DNA of 64,000 bases from Methylophaga sp. (GTDB lineage: Bacteria; Pseudomonadota; Gammaproteobacteria; Nitrosococcales; Methylophagaceae). Positions 10,416-19,935 of this stretch are shown here, piece after piece (within the stretch, counting starts at the first letter, position 1; every line of letters begins with the position of its first letter). The stretch covers positions 50,611-114,610 of the forward strand of contig DRHW01000037.1 in the NCBI GenBank assembly GCA_011053005.1, given 5' to 3'. The translations under genes and the position numbers were made by a program. The notes under the pieces were generated by a model, which did no database searches, was not told where the DNA came from, and saw nothing but the letters and a program-made list of their open reading frames with translations.

Positions 10416-11585
10416 TTATAGCCAAAACCACCCACCTTCAGCAATCAGTTGGCATAATAAATCAGCAATTTGAGGGTCTTGTTTTAACTGCTGCCAATCT
10501 GTAATGGTTAATTCATGTTGTTCGGTTAACCTTGCTAAATGGATGACTCCTTTTAGAGTCACGGGATAAACTTCCCCCGCTAAAAAGAGTTGACCACCCT
10601 GTTCATTAGCCGTCCATGCAAAGCGGCAATATACATTTTTTTGTAAAATATCACCTTGCTCGAACAGTAAGTTTACCTCCTCAATTGTCGGCAAATCTGT
10701 CAGTGATTCTTCCACTATTGCCGCTAAACTGGCTTTCGTTTCAGTTACAAACTTACCCAGTGCATTGGCTAAAATAGGTTCAGCATTATCAATTGCTTGG
10801 TGTAACATCGCTTTCAATCTGGCGATGGCTTGGGCATCAATCTCAGCACTATGTGCTGATAACGTTAAATCCGCATCGTTATATCTTGTTTTTCCTAGGT
10901 CTTGTTCCAACATGGCATTGACGACCGCATCTAACATATCGACTTGTGATGGTGCACGAAAACCGATGGAATACGTCATGCAATCATTCATTGCGACACC
11001 GTGATGAGCAAAGTGTGGCGGCAGATATAACATATCGCCAACTTGTAAATCCCATGTTTGATCAGGTGTAAATTCGCTTAAAATCTGCACATCCAGACCA
11101 TCAATAATAGCTGCATCCATAATCGGCATGTCACTGATTTGCCAACGACGCATGCCTAATGCTTGTAGTAAAAACACATCATAGCCATCAGTATGCGGGC
11201 CAACAGTGCCATGCTCAGGCGCGTAACTAATCATTAAATCATCTCGTCGCCAATCAGGAATAAAGTGAAAAGGCGCTAATACAGATTCAAATTCAGGCAA
11301 ATGTTTGTCGACATCTTGGACTAACATTGTCCAATTAGTGGCGGGCAAACGGGCAAAGTCTTCTTCGGAAAATGGGCCTTGTGTCACTTGCCATGGCCCC
11401 TCTTCGCCATTTTCTTCAATCAGCCTAGATTCAATTTCCGGCTCACAGGCTAAACCCGCCAAATCTTCAGGGCTGATGGGGGATTCAAAATCGACAAAAG
11501 CCTGTCTAATTAATAAGGGCTTTTTTTGCCAATATTCATCTAAAAATTGCTGCTGACTCATGCCAGTATTAAAAAATGATGACAT
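10416..11585 (-). CDS. roxA: Ribosomal protein uL16 arginine hydroxylase (RoxA/YcfD-like JmjC cupin)
   Basis: Fe(II)/2-oxoglutarate oxygenase of 389 aa. The JmjC-type core shows GPHTDGYDVFLLQALG (HxD metal pair, about residues 130-147) and a distal His in LYLPPHFAHHG. MRRWQI is also characteristic. YcfD/RoxA of E. coli hydroxylates an arginine of ribosomal protein L16. The C-terminal part is the family's winged-helix-like dimer region. It is the last gene of a minus-strand group with nfeD and qmcA (4 bases after nfeD), although a functional link to those is not known. Confidence 0.9.
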   Translation of the reverse strand: MSSFFNTGMSQQQFLDEYWQKKPLLIRQAFVDFESPISPEDLAGLACEPEIESRLIEENGEEGPWQVTQGPFSEEDFARLPATNWTMLVQDVDKHLPEFESVLAPFHFIPDWRRDDLMISYAPEHGTVGPHTDGYDVFLLQALGMRRWQISDMPIMDAAIIDGLDVQILSEFTPDQTWDLQVGDMLYLPPHFAHHGVAMNDCMTYSIGFRAPSQVDMLDAVVNAMLEQDLGKTRYNDADLTLSAHSAEIDAQAIARLKAMLHQAIDNAEPILANALGKFVTETKASLAAIVEESLTDLPTIEEVNLLFEQGDILQKNVYCRFAWTANEQGGQLFLAGEVYPVTLKGVIHLARLTEQHELTITDWQQLKQDPQIADLLCQLIAEGGWFWL

Positions 11586-11589
11586 CGTT

Positions 11590-12033
11590 TTAATTTATAA
11601 TCTCAACTTGAAAGACCACATTATTGACACTGACAATTTTCACTTTAGTGCCCGCCGGACAATCTTGACCTTCTATTTTCCACGTTGAATCATCTACTTT
11701 TACTTTGCCTTGACCATCTTCAATAGGCACTGTTAGCGTAATTACACGACCGATATATTGTTCACTGCGTCGATTAAGTAATGGCTCATCGGAGCTAAGT
11801 GGATTATTTTTATAATAAATTTTCCAAGCAATAATGCTAGCAACCGATAATAAGGCAAAAACAAACACCTGATATTCCCACTGCATTTCCGGCATAAAGT
11901 ACACGGCAAGACCGGTTATAAAAGCAGCGACGCCCATCCATAACGCAAAAAACATAGGCGCTAATATTTCAATGCAAATCAGCACTACTGCAGCAATCCA
12001 CCAATGCCAAAAATCAGGGGCAAATAATTCCAT
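11590..12033 (-). CDS. NfeD-family membrane protein
   Basis: 147-aa protein with two or three N-terminal membrane helices (about residues 8-75) followed by a small OB-fold domain typical of short NfeD proteins (RRSEQYIGRVITL to the end). NfeD1b-type proteins are encoded beside SPFH/stomatin proteins and probably act with them at membrane microdomains. Here it sits 2 bases downstream of the qmcA-like gene on the same strand, the canonical pairing. No protease domain is present, so it is the short form. Confidence 0.88.
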   Translation of the reverse strand: MELFAPDFWHWWIAAVVLICIEILAPMFFALWMGVAAFITGLAVYFMPEMQWEYQVFVFALLSVASIIAWKIYYKNNPLSSDEPLLNRRSEQYIGRVITLTVPIEDGQGKVKVDDSTWKIEGQDCPAGTKVKIVSVNNVVFQVEIIN

Positions 12034-12035
12034 TG

Positions 12036-12956
12036 TTAGCTTTCCTTCTTGAAGGCGTCTTTCGCTAACTCCGCAATACCGCCTAAAGAGCCAATGACAC
12101 TACTAGATTCCAACGGCATAAAAACCACTTTGCTATTGTTGGCTGAGGCCATATCTTTAATCGCTTCAACGTATTTTTGAGCAACGAAGTAGTTAATTGC
12201 TTGAATATTACCTTTGGCAATCGCTTCTGATACCACAAATGTTGCACGCGCTTCTGCTTCAGCCGAACGTTCGCGTGCTTCGGCATCACGAAATGCTGCT
12301 TCTTTACGACCTTCTGCATCTAACATTATCGATGCTTTTTCACCTTCAGCCTTTAAGATAGCTGATTGGCGAAGTCCCTCTGCTTCAAGAATGTTAGCGC
12401 GTTTAACGCGTTCTGCTTTCATTTGACGACCCATCGCCTCAACCAAATCCGCAGGTGGTGCAATATCTTTAATCTCAATACGCGTAACTTTGACGCCCCA
12501 AGGTGTTGTCGCATCATCCACAACATGTAATAAACGCGCGTTAATGTCATCACGTTTTGATAACAATTCGTCTAAATCCATCGATCCCATAACGGTACGA
12601 ATATTAGTTTGCGTCAAATTCAAAATCGCATTGTGCAAATTATTCACTTCATAGGCCGCTTTTGCCGCATCAATGACTTGAAAAAACACGACACCATCAA
12701 CACGGACCATCGCATTATCTTTGGTAATAATTTCTTGCGATTCAACGTCAAGCACTTGCTCCATCATATTGATTTTTGCGCCGATGCTATCTAAAACCGG
12801 AACAATGACATTAAATCCTGGCCGTAAAGTACGTGTATACCTTCCAAAACGTTCTACTGTATATTCACGTCCTTGCCGCACAGCTTTGACGCCCATCAAT
12901 ATAATAATAACGGCGAGCACTAGAAAAAAGAGTACAAACGCTGAAAAACCTACCAT
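12036..12956 (-). CDS. qmcA: SPFH/Band 7 protein, QmcA/stomatin-like
   Basis: 306-aa protein with one N-terminal membrane helix (about residues 5-24), then a Band 7 domain ([20 protein letters not shown] onward), then a long Ala/Glu/Arg-rich coiled coil (about 180-260), then a hydrophobic C-terminus. These proteins form large membrane-bound rings and are linked to protease control and membrane organisation. The partner nfeD gene follows after 2 bases. The gene starts 124 bases from csiV, which is divergent. Confidence 0.9.
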   Translation of the reverse strand: MVGFSAFVLFFLVLAVIIILMGVKAVRQGREYTVERFGRYTRTLRPGFNVIVPVLDSIGAKINMMEQVLDVESQEIITKDNAMVRVDGVVFFQVIDAAKAAYEVNNLHNAILNLTQTNIRTVMGSMDLDELLSKRDDINARLLHVVDDATTPWGVKVTRIEIKDIAPPADLVEAMGRQMKAERVKRANILEAEGLRQSAILKAEGEKASIMLDAEGRKEAAFRDAEARERSAEAEARATFVVSEAIAKGNIQAINYFVAQKYVEAIKDMASANNSKVVFMPLESSSVIGSLGGIAELAKDAFKKES

Positions 12957-13080
12957 GTCGAGTCTCCTGAAATTTTATGACAAAAACGATATGCTTGATG
13001 ATAACGCATAATGATAATACTTGGACTTTTTCCGTTTAAAGCCTGACAATATGCGCACTACAATTACCGTAATTTGAATC

Positions 13081-13686
13081 ATGAAATCACTTTCTGCTAT
13101 GCGTTTTATCACTGGATTTATTTTATTGCTTGTCAGCATTCAGTCTTATGCCGATCAGTGGTATCACGTTGAATTAGTTGTCTTTGAGCAACTCAGTAAT
13201 AATACAGATGAACAATGGCCAGCGATGTCAGGCAATGATATTAGAGCAAGTTTAGCGCCTGGAATGTCGACACCTCAGATCCAACCAGCCAGTAACAATA
13301 CATTGAATAGTATCGCCTCACGCTTAAGCAGTTCATCACAATATCGCGTCCATTATCACCAATCATGGCAGCAATATATTATGAGAAAAGGTAGCGCTAA
13401 GGCCGTAAAGATCTTATCTGCTAATGGCTTAATCGAAGGTACTGTTCGTCTAGATAAGGCCAGTTACCTACACGCTTCTGTGAATTTGTGGTTAAAACAA
13501 AATGCTGGCGAAACAAATAACTGGTCTGATGCTTCTGCTACTGGAACAAATATCAGCGCGCCGCACAACCCGCATTTAGTTGAATCTCGTCGCATCCGTA
13601 GTAATAAATTAGATTTTTTTGATCACCCAAAAATGGGCGCGTTATTAAAAATCACGCCTATTAGTACACCAGCGGGTGTTGAATAA
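13081..13686 (+). CDS. CsiV-family periplasmic protein
   Basis: 201-aa protein with a signal peptide (cleavage probably after SYA, about residue 24). DQWYHVELVVFEQ directly after the signal is the mark of the CsiV family, described as peptidoglycan-binding and linked to cell-wall or D-amino-acid responses in Vibrio. The C-terminal RRIRSNKLDFFDHPKMGALLKITPI is the second conserved block. An alternative start at Met7 is possible. In many gammaproteobacteria csiV lies next to mfd; here it is an isolated plus-strand gene with a converging purine-salvage pair 9 bases downstream. Confidence 0.8.
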   Translation: MKSLSAMRFITGFILLLVSIQSYADQWYHVELVVFEQLSNNTDEQWPAMSGNDIRASLAPGMSTPQIQPASNNTLNSIASRLSSSSQYRVHYHQSWQQYIMRKGSAKAVKILSANGLIEGTVRLDKASYLHASVNLWLKQNAGETNNWSDASATGTNISAPHNPHLVESRRIRSNKLDFFDHPKMGALLKITPISTPAGVE

Positions 13687-13695
13687 AGCTGAACC

Positions 13696-14436
13696 TTATT
13701 GCATACGAATGAATTCATCAAGGACCTGCTTGACCTGCGACATGCCGCCCACAAGTGTTTGTTCGATTTGTGTCATCGTAATCAAGCCATCACTTAATCC
13801 TGCCGCCCAATTGACCACCAAGGCGCAGCTTGCATAAGCAATATTTAACTCACGTGCCAGTGCTGCTTCTGGCATACCCGTCATTCCTACCATTGCACAG
13901 CCATCTTGTGCCATTCGTTTAATTTCTGCTGCACTTTCTAAACGTGGGCCTTGTGTTGCACCATAGGTTCCACCATCAACAATCGTTATCTGTTGATTCA
14001 ATGCGGCTTGTAATAAATCCTTGCGAAGACGTTCATCATAAGGATAACTAAAATCAATATGATTCTCGGCACAAAAGTCATCGCTATAAAAGCTTTGTTC
14101 TCGACCATAGGTATAATCAATAATTTGATCGGGCAACACAAAACTACTCGGTGCTAAGTCTTGCCGTATGCCACCCACTGCAGCGACAGCGATAATATGA
14201 CTTACACCTAAATGATGCAAAGCCCAGATATTAGCCCGGTAGTTAATTTTATGCGGTGGAATAGTATGTTTGGGTCCATGTCGCGGTAAAAATAATACTG
14301 TTTTGCCGTGTAATTCACCTTCTAAAATATCACTAGATGGCAACCCAAAAGGTGTTGAGATCTTATGTTGTTCAACAATATTTAAACCGTTGAGGGCACT
14401 TAAACCTGTGCCGCCAATAATGGCTAATTGAGTCAT
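13696..14436 (-). CDS. S-methyl-5'-thioinosine/methylthioadenosine phosphorylase
   Basis: Nucleoside phosphorylase of the MTAP/PNP family (246 aa). The N-terminus LAIIGGTGL and the phosphate-binding FLPRHGPKHTIPPHKINYRAN are diagnostic, and GPRLESAAEI and GMTGMPEAALARE shape the base/ribose site. Comparable proteobacterial enzymes cleave 5'-methylthioinosine, and I favour that activity, but sequence alone does not separate it from MTA phosphorylase. It overlaps the upstream hpt-like gene by one base (stop/start), so purine base release and salvage are made together. Confidence 0.88.
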   Translation of the reverse strand: MTQLAIIGGTGLSALNGLNIVEQHKISTPFGLPSSDILEGELHGKTVLFLPRHGPKHTIPPHKINYRANIWALHHLGVSHIIAVAAVGGIRQDLAPSSFVLPDQIIDYTYGREQSFYSDDFCAENHIDFSYPYDERLRKDLLQAALNQQITIVDGGTYGATQGPRLESAAEIKRMAQDGCAMVGMTGMPEAALARELNIAYASCALVVNWAAGLSDGLITMTQIEQTLVGGMSQVKQVLDEFIRMQ

Positions 14437-14978
14437 TATTCATCTTCCTTAACAGCGTAAATCCCCGGTGCGTTTCGCCAATAACCACGATAATCCATTC
14501 CAAAGCCAAACACGTAACGATTAGGCACGGTTAAGCCCACAAATTCTGGGGGTGTGCCGACTTTATTATCATGTAGTTTTTCAATTAACGTGACACATTT
14601 AACTGTTTTAGCACCCGCCCTCTCGCAATACTCTCGCAATGTTTGCAGCGTAATACCTTCATCATAAATGTCTTCAATTAACAGTACATCCCGATCCTGC
14701 ATCACTGTAAGCGGTTTATGGTGCCATGTTAATTCACCACCGACGGTTTTATCGCCATAACGGCTGGCATGAATGTAATCGAGCTCTAATAAAAAAGGCA
14801 GTTTAGGTAACAAATGACCTGCCGTAATCACCGAGCCATTCATGACGCATAACAACAAAGGATTAACGTCGGCATACTGTAGCGTTAATGTTGATGCCAT
14901 CTGCTCAATAGCCGCATTGATCTCCGTCATTGAATACAAACAATCAGCTGAATCTAAAACGTGCTGTATCTGGTTCAT
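14436..14978 (-). CDS. hpt: Hypoxanthine-guanine phosphoribosyltransferase
   Basis: 180-aa type I PRTase. The PRPP loop VLLIEDIYDEGITLQTL (about residues 98-114) contains the acidic pair followed by the small-residue phosphate site; here Tyr-Asp-Glu-Gly replaces the commoner T-G. LLCVMNGSVITAGHLL is the N-terminal pyrophosphate loop region. Salvages hypoxanthine/guanine to nucleotides. Coupled to the downstream methylthioinosine phosphorylase gene, whose product hypoxanthine would be its substrate, which makes a sensible pathway unit. Confidence 0.88.
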   Translation of the reverse strand: MNQIQHVLDSADCLYSMTEINAAIEQMASTLTLQYADVNPLLLCVMNGSVITAGHLLPKLPFLLELDYIHASRYGDKTVGGELTWHHKPLTVMQDRDVLLIEDIYDEGITLQTLREYCERAGAKTVKCVTLIEKLHDNKVGTPPEFVGLTVPNRYVFGFGMDYRGYWRNAPGIYAVKEDE

Positions 14979-15045
14979 ATATTTCTCAAGGTTTCTGGTA
15001 GATCGGCTATTATAATGGGATTTTTTGTTTTTAAGGGGCTAAAAA

Positions 15046-15942
15046 ATGCGTCGATTTTGGCCGCTTTTTTTATTTTTACTTGTTTTTATCATCGCTGTGA
15101 TTGGAGTAAAGTTTCAATCTAACGCCAAACCTGTCATTAATCAGACACCACAACGCATCATAAGTATTGCACCTAGTATTACTGAAACCTTATTTGCATT
15201 AGGTTTAGGTGATAAAGTCATCGCCGTGACTGATTATTGTGACTACCCACCACAAGTAAAAGCTTTGCCTACAGTAGGTGGATTTATTAATCCTAATTTT
15301 GAAACGATTATTTCGTTGCAGCCTGATTTAGTCGTTTTGCTCGCTAATCAACAACGTGTTGTCGAGCAATTACAAAAGCTTAATGTGAACACCTTACCCG
15401 TTTTAAATACCTCACTAGATGATGTTAAGCAGACAATAGCCGTAATCGGCAAGCAAACCCAGCACCAACAACAAGCTGATGAGTTACTTAAAAAAATCAA
15501 TCAGAAAATAGCTTTTATTGCTGAAAAAACAAAGGGCTTAGATCGACCTACAGTGATGATAACAATGGGCCACAGCATTGATTCTGAACAGATGAAACAA
15601 ATTTTTATCGCCGGACAGCATGACTTTTATAATGACCTCATCACACTTGCTGGAGGCCAAAATGTCTATCAGTCAAAGCAGCCAAGAGTACCTTCTTTAT
15701 CGATAGAAGGTATTATGCAGCTGAATCCTCAAGTGATTATTGATGTTTACCCAGAAGCAGAAGATCATAATTCGGATCTGGTCAAAGTATTACAGCAATG
15801 GCATAACTTAAAATATGTTGATGCGATAAAAAACGACCGCGTTTATATTATTGAAGAAGATTATGCGACGATTCCTGGCCCACGTATTTTCTTCTTATTA
15901 GATCGATTAGCCCGTCTCATTCATCCCGAAGTTGATTGGTAA
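15046..15942 (+). CDS. btuF: BtuF-like periplasmic binding protein of a cobalamin/iron-chelate ABC importer
   Basis: 298-aa type III periplasmic binding protein. An N-terminal membrane/signal segment (residues 4-23) precedes RIISIAPSITETLFALGLGDKVIAV, the classic BtuF/helical-backbone SBP start, followed by VTDYCDYPPQ and LQPDLVVLL. No lipobox cysteine is visible. The best match is the cobalamin-binding group, but iron-siderophore and heme binders share the fold, so substrate is inferred. The gene overlaps the ATPase frame region and is followed by the permease: order F-D-C in one operon. Only 67 bases separate it from the divergent hpt gene. Confidence 0.8.
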   Translation: MRRFWPLFLFLLVFIIAVIGVKFQSNAKPVINQTPQRIISIAPSITETLFALGLGDKVIAVTDYCDYPPQVKALPTVGGFINPNFETIISLQPDLVVLLANQQRVVEQLQKLNVNTLPVLNTSLDDVKQTIAVIGKQTQHQQQADELLKKINQKIAFIAEKTKGLDRPTVMITMGHSIDSEQMKQIFIAGQHDFYNDLITLAGGQNVYQSKQPRVPSLSIEGIMQLNPQVIIDVYPEAEDHNSDLVKVLQQWHNLKYVDAIKNDRVYIIEEDYATIPGPRIFFLLDRLARLIHPEVDW

Positions 15943-15953
15943 ACCGGCGCACC

Positions 15954-16751
15954 ATGAACGGCATATTAACGGTTAAAAAATTGGGTGTAGAAGTCGCAGG
16001 TAAAACGCTACTATCTGATATAAATTTTGAAGTTGATCGAGGTGATTATTTATGTATTTTAGGGCCTAATGGCGCGGGTAAAAGTACTTTATTAAAAGCA
16101 TTAATGGGTATAAACAAAACAAGCTCGGGCGAAATAACACTTAATCAGCAACCATTATCACAGCTTAGTCAAAAATTACGTGCTCAACATATAAGTTATG
16201 TGCCACAAGCCCATGGTCGCCAGCTTAATTTTAGCGTGGCTGACTTTATTAAAATGGGTCGTTTTCCCTATCAATCTGCGTTTTCAGATTGGACATTAGC
16301 TGACAAGCAAGCGATGGATCGTGCTATCGAAATCACTAATATCAATGATTTTTTAACACGACAAATGCCCAGTTTGAGTGGTGGCGAGGCGCAACGAGTA
16401 ATGATTGCAGCCGCGTTATGTCAACAAACCCCGTTATTATTATTAGATGAACCGACCAGTTTTCTTGATCCGCATCACCAAGTAGAAGTGCATCACCTTA
16501 TTCGTCAACTGAATCAACAGCACAACATCAGTATTATTGAAGTCAGCCATGACTTAAACCATGCTGCACATCATAGTGAGCATATTTTAGCGCTCAAACA
16601 TGGCAAAACATTATGGTATGGACCATCAGCTGAACTGTTGCAAGCTGACCATCTTCAAGCGCTTTATGATCAGCAATTTGTATTTACTGCACATCCGCAA
16701 ACTGGTGCAATGGTCGCTTTGCCATGCGAACTTTCAAGTGAGATGTCATGA
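15954..16751 (+). CDS. btuD: ABC transporter ATPase, BtuD/FecE type
   Basis: 265-aa ATP-binding protein. Walker A GPNGAGKSTLLKAL, Q-loop in YVPQAHG, signature SLSGGEAQRV, Walker B LLLLDEPTSFLD and the H-loop in EVSHDLNHA are all intact. The ATG at 15954 was chosen over an upstream TTG at 15936, which would overlap the btuF stop and has no better ribosome site. The stop overlaps the permease start (ATGA). Works with the flanking binding protein and permease in vitamin B12 or iron-chelate uptake. Confidence 0.88.
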   Translation: MNGILTVKKLGVEVAGKTLLSDINFEVDRGDYLCILGPNGAGKSTLLKALMGINKTSSGEITLNQQPLSQLSQKLRAQHISYVPQAHGRQLNFSVADFIKMGRFPYQSAFSDWTLADKQAMDRAIEITNINDFLTRQMPSLSGGEAQRVMIAAALCQQTPLLLLDEPTSFLDPHHQVEVHHLIRQLNQQHNISIIEVSHDLNHAAHHSEHILALKHGKTLWYGPSAELLQADHLQALYDQQFVFTAHPQTGAMVALPCELSSEMS

Positions 16752-17713
16752 AACCTTCGCATCGTTTATTACTGATTTTAGTCGTGACTATTGCCGTGCT
16801 ATTGATCAGTCCTTTTTTAGGACTTAACGGCATCATAAACCCTGAGATTCAGCATCATATTCTCACTCAATTACGTATTCCTCGCATTTTGTTTGCCTTT
16901 ATTGCCGGAGCTGGATTAGCTGTTTGTGGCATGGTTTTCCAAGCGATGTTTCGCAATCCTTTAGCCACACCTTTTACACTTGGTGTCGCCAGTGGCGCTT
17001 CACTCGGCGCAGCACTTTATGTCTTTCTCGGCTTTAGTTTTTCGATAATGAGTATTGATGGCAGCACCTTTGCCGCTTTTTTAGGTTCATTAATCGCAAT
17101 TAGTTTTGTTTATAGTATTAGCCGATTACGCAGTGGATTTTCATCTGAAACATTATTATTAACCGGCGTCGCGATCAGCTTCTTTTTCTCTAGTCTTATT
17201 TTATTCATCCAATATATGAGCAATATCAGCGATTCGTTCCGTATTTTGCGTTGGTTAATGGGCGGATTAACCACCGTAGGTTACAACGATGTATTACAAC
17301 TATTGCCCTTTGTCAGTATTTGTATCGGTGTCATCTTATGGCTAAGTCGTGAACTTAATTTACTGATGGCAGGTGATGATATTGCCCTTAGCCGTGGTCT
17401 TGCCGTTCAAAAAACACGTTATCTCTTGTTCTTTGTGACCTCTTTATGTGTCGGCGCCATCGTTGCTTTGTGTGGGCCGATTGGCTTTATTGGCATGATG
17501 GTGCCACATATTTGCCGCTTATTAATTGGCAGCGATCATCAATGGTTAACACCTGCAACATTATTGTTTGGCGGCGCTTTTCTAATCATCTGTGACACTA
17601 TTGCCAGACTGATTATTGCGCCATCAGAAATTCCAGTTGGCGTTATTACTACCTTGTTAGGTGGGCCTTTCTTTTTATGGCTATTAATCAGGTCAAGAAA
17701 TACATCATTTTGA
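16748..17713 (+). CDS. btuC: FecCD/BtuC-type ABC transporter permease
   Basis: 321-aa inner-membrane permease with about ten helices. LRIPRILFAFIAGAGLAVCGMVFQAMFRNPLATPF is split across the family's first conserved blocks, and CGPIGFIGMMVPHICR is the cytoplasmic coupling motif. It overlaps btuD by four bases. Together with the preceding two genes it makes a complete single importer. Two TonB-dependent receptors at 33-38 kb could in principle feed such a system but are not linked to it. Confidence 0.88.
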   Translation: MKPSHRLLLILVVTIAVLLISPFLGLNGIINPEIQHHILTQLRIPRILFAFIAGAGLAVCGMVFQAMFRNPLATPFTLGVASGASLGAALYVFLGFSFSIMSIDGSTFAAFLGSLIAISFVYSISRLRSGFSSETLLLTGVAISFFFSSLILFIQYMSNISDSFRILRWLMGGLTTVGYNDVLQLLPFVSICIGVILWLSRELNLLMAGDDIALSRGLAVQKTRYLLFFVTSLCVGAIVALCGPIGFIGMMVPHICRLLIGSDHQWLTPATLLFGGAFLIICDTIARLIIAPSEIPVGVITTLLGGPFFLWLLIRSRNTSF

Positions 17714-17804
17714 TTTGAAACCTCAACTATCAGACCGTGACTTTAGAATAATTTAGCCTCAAAAACTGCTATCATTAGTCGAAAATTTCTGTCGGAGAGC
17801 CCTT

Positions 17805-18683
17805 ATGAAAAATATTCCTATTCGCTTATTTAGTCTACTAGTCGTGCTGCTACCTGTTTTGGCCTTCGCAGAAGCACCGACTTTAGATCTCGCATGGCAA
17901 ACTGAAAAGGTATTTCAACAACCAGAATCAGTCGTCTATGATTCACAACGCGATCTACTTTTTGTATCAAATGTAAATGGCGAACCTGATAAGGTCGACG
18001 GGAATGGTTATATTTCACAGTTATCGGTTGACGGTAAACTTATTGAACAACATTGGTTAACAGGCTTAGATGCCCCTAAAGGTTTAGCACTTGTTGGTGA
18101 CACATTGTATGTTGCAGATATCGCTCAGTTAGTCGCCATTGATATAAAACACAAAAAAATCATTAAGCGCTATCCCGTGAGCGATGCAAAGTTTTTAAAT
18201 GATGTCGCCGCTGATGCGAGTGGCAATATCTACGTTTCTGATATGTTGACCGATACTATTTACCGTTTAGCAAATGGAAAATTTGAAGTTTGGCTGCATG
18301 ATGCTGCTTTAGAATTTCCTAATGGCTTATTGGTTGAAGGCAATAGCCTGATTGTTGCAAGTTGGGGAAAAATGACTAATGGTTTTGCTACTGATATCGC
18401 CGGTCATTTAAAAACAATTGATATTGCCAGCAAAAAAATTCAAAGCTTAGGCAATAAAACACCAGTCGGAAATCTTGACGGCTTAGAATCCGATGGCAAA
18501 GGTAACTATTTAGTTACGGATTGGATGATTGGTAAATTGTTCCACATCATGCCAAGTGGCGACAGTACAACGCTGCTTGATCTCGAACCTGGCAGTGCAG
18601 ATCTCACAGTTTTAACAAAACAAAAACTGGTTATCATTCCGATTATGATGTCTAACGACATTGTTGCCTATCATATTAAATAA
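17805..18683 (+). CDS. Secreted SMP-30/NHL-like beta-propeller protein
   Basis: 292-aa protein with a clear signal peptide (LLVVLLPVLAFA, cleavage about residue 23). The mature part has repeated blade-like units such as VVYDSQRDLLFVSN, KGLALVGDTLYVADI, DVAADASGNIYVSD and GLESDGKGNYLVTD, the pattern of SMP-30/gluconolactonase and NHL propellers. Enzymatic residues cannot be assigned. It begins 91 bases after the btuC-like gene and ends 10 bases before the helicase start. Function unknown; a periplasmic ligand-binding or lactonase role is only a guess. Confidence 0.75.
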   Translation: MKNIPIRLFSLLVVLLPVLAFAEAPTLDLAWQTEKVFQQPESVVYDSQRDLLFVSNVNGEPDKVDGNGYISQLSVDGKLIEQHWLTGLDAPKGLALVGDTLYVADIAQLVAIDIKHKKIIKRYPVSDAKFLNDVAADASGNIYVSDMLTDTIYRLANGKFEVWLHDAALEFPNGLLVEGNSLIVASWGKMTNGFATDIAGHLKTIDIASKKIQSLGNKTPVGNLDGLESDGKGNYLVTDWMIGKLFHIMPSGDSTTLLDLEPGSADLTVLTKQKLVIIPIMMSNDIVAYHIK

Positions 18684-18693
18684 GTATCGACAT

Positions 18694-19932
18694 ATGACTT
18701 TTGATGACCTTTTCCTTGATGATGCTTTATTAAACGCACTCAATAGCCTTGATTTTAAAATACCGACTGCGGTGCAAGAAGCTGCAATTCCTTTTATTTT
18801 ACAGGGCAAGGACGTATTAGCTGGCGCAGCAACGGGCACCGGAAAAACCGCAGCCTTTGTATTACCTGCCTTACAAATGTTGATTGATACACCTAATCGA
18901 GAAAAAGATCGGTTTCCTCGTATTTTGATTTTAGCGCCAACTCGTGAACTCGCTTTTCAAATTCAACATGTCGTTAAACAATTAAGCAAACAACTTGATG
19001 TGAATACATCAATTGTGACGGGTGGTTTTTCACAATATAAACAAGCAGAATTTTTACAAAATGCCTGCGACATCATCATCGCCACGCCAGGTCGATTGTT
19101 AAACTTAGTCGCCGACGAAGCCATCGACTTATCTGATATCGACATGGTCATTATTGATGAAGCTGACCGTATGCTAGACATGGGTCAAGGTCCTGATGTG
19201 ATGACCTTACTCGGCACTATCGCCAATGGCTTTCAAGCCTGCTTATTCTCGGCAACACTAGCGGGTTCAGGTGTAAAAATCTTTGCTGAAGAAATATTGA
19301 CTGACGCGGAAGTTGTGCAAATCAATGCCGCGAATGAAAAATCAGAACAAGTCACCCAACTCGTTTATTTTGCTGATAATAAAGAACATAAACAGGCTTT
19401 ATTACTTGCCAGTATTAATGAGCCAAGCTGCACCAGTGCCATTGTATTTTGTAATAAAAAAGAACGTGCAGAAGAAATTACTAGCTGGTTGCAATCAAAA
19501 AATGTCTCTGCCCAAGTGATGCATGGTGATTTTAATCAAGCCACTCGTTTAGATAAAACACGTAAATTTCGTATAGGCCAAATCAAAGTGATGGTGGCAA
19601 CTGATGTCGCTTCTCGTGGTTTAGATTTAACCAATATTAGTCATGTCATTAATTATGATCTACCTTTCCGTGGTGATATTTATATACATCGAATTGGTCG
19701 AACAGGACGCGCCGCCCAAACGGGTGTTGCCATTAACTTAGTTGAACATAATGATAAAGATCGCCTTGATAGAATCGAATACCATCTTCAATACAAATTG
19801 ACCGTAGCTAAAATGAAAGGCTTAGCCGCCCAATCTAAAACCGGCAAAAATAAAATCAAAAAGAAAGATGATGATAAACCGCGTTATGTTTCTAAAAAAG
19901 ATCGCATGGAAACCGCTACAGATAGCGAATAA
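18694..19932 (+). CDS. srmB: DEAD-box RNA helicase, SrmB-like
   Basis: 412-aa DEAD-box protein. Motifs in order: Q-motif (IPTAVQEAAIP), Walker A AATGTGKTA, PTRELAFQ, TPGRLLN, IIDEADRMLDMG, SATLAG, VATDVASRGLDL and HRIGRTGRA. The C-terminal tail is Lys-rich (about 375-412), typical of ribosome-assembly helicases. The N-terminal FDDLFLDDALLNAL resembles SrmB, which acts in 50S assembly, but RhlE-type assignment remains possible. ATG 18694 fits the family N-terminus. A PqiA-domain gene follows after 3 bases. Confidence 0.85.
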   Translation: MTFDDLFLDDALLNALNSLDFKIPTAVQEAAIPFILQGKDVLAGAATGTGKTAAFVLPALQMLIDTPNREKDRFPRILILAPTRELAFQIQHVVKQLSKQLDVNTSIVTGGFSQYKQAEFLQNACDIIIATPGRLLNLVADEAIDLSDIDMVIIDEADRMLDMGQGPDVMTLLGTIANGFQACLFSATLAGSGVKIFAEEILTDAEVVQINAANEKSEQVTQLVYFADNKEHKQALLLASINEPSCTSAIVFCNKKERAEEITSWLQSKNVSAQVMHGDFNQATRLDKTRKFRIGQIKVMVATDVASRGLDLTNISHVINYDLPFRGDIYIHRIGRTGRAAQTGVAINLVEHNDKDRLDRIEYHLQYKLTVAKMKGLAAQSKTGKNKIKKKDDDKPRYVSKKDRMETATDSE

Positions 19933-19935
19933 AGT

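Noticed and set aside
12214..12426. Reading frame antisense to the qmcA coiled coil
   Set aside because: Ala/Ser/Arg-rich product mirrors the repetitive coding strand; no ribosome site or similarity.
14979..15045. Cobalamin riboswitch before the BtuF-like gene
   Set aside because: Only 67 bases separate it from the divergent hpt gene, too short for the ~200-base element, and no B12-box-like sequence was seen.
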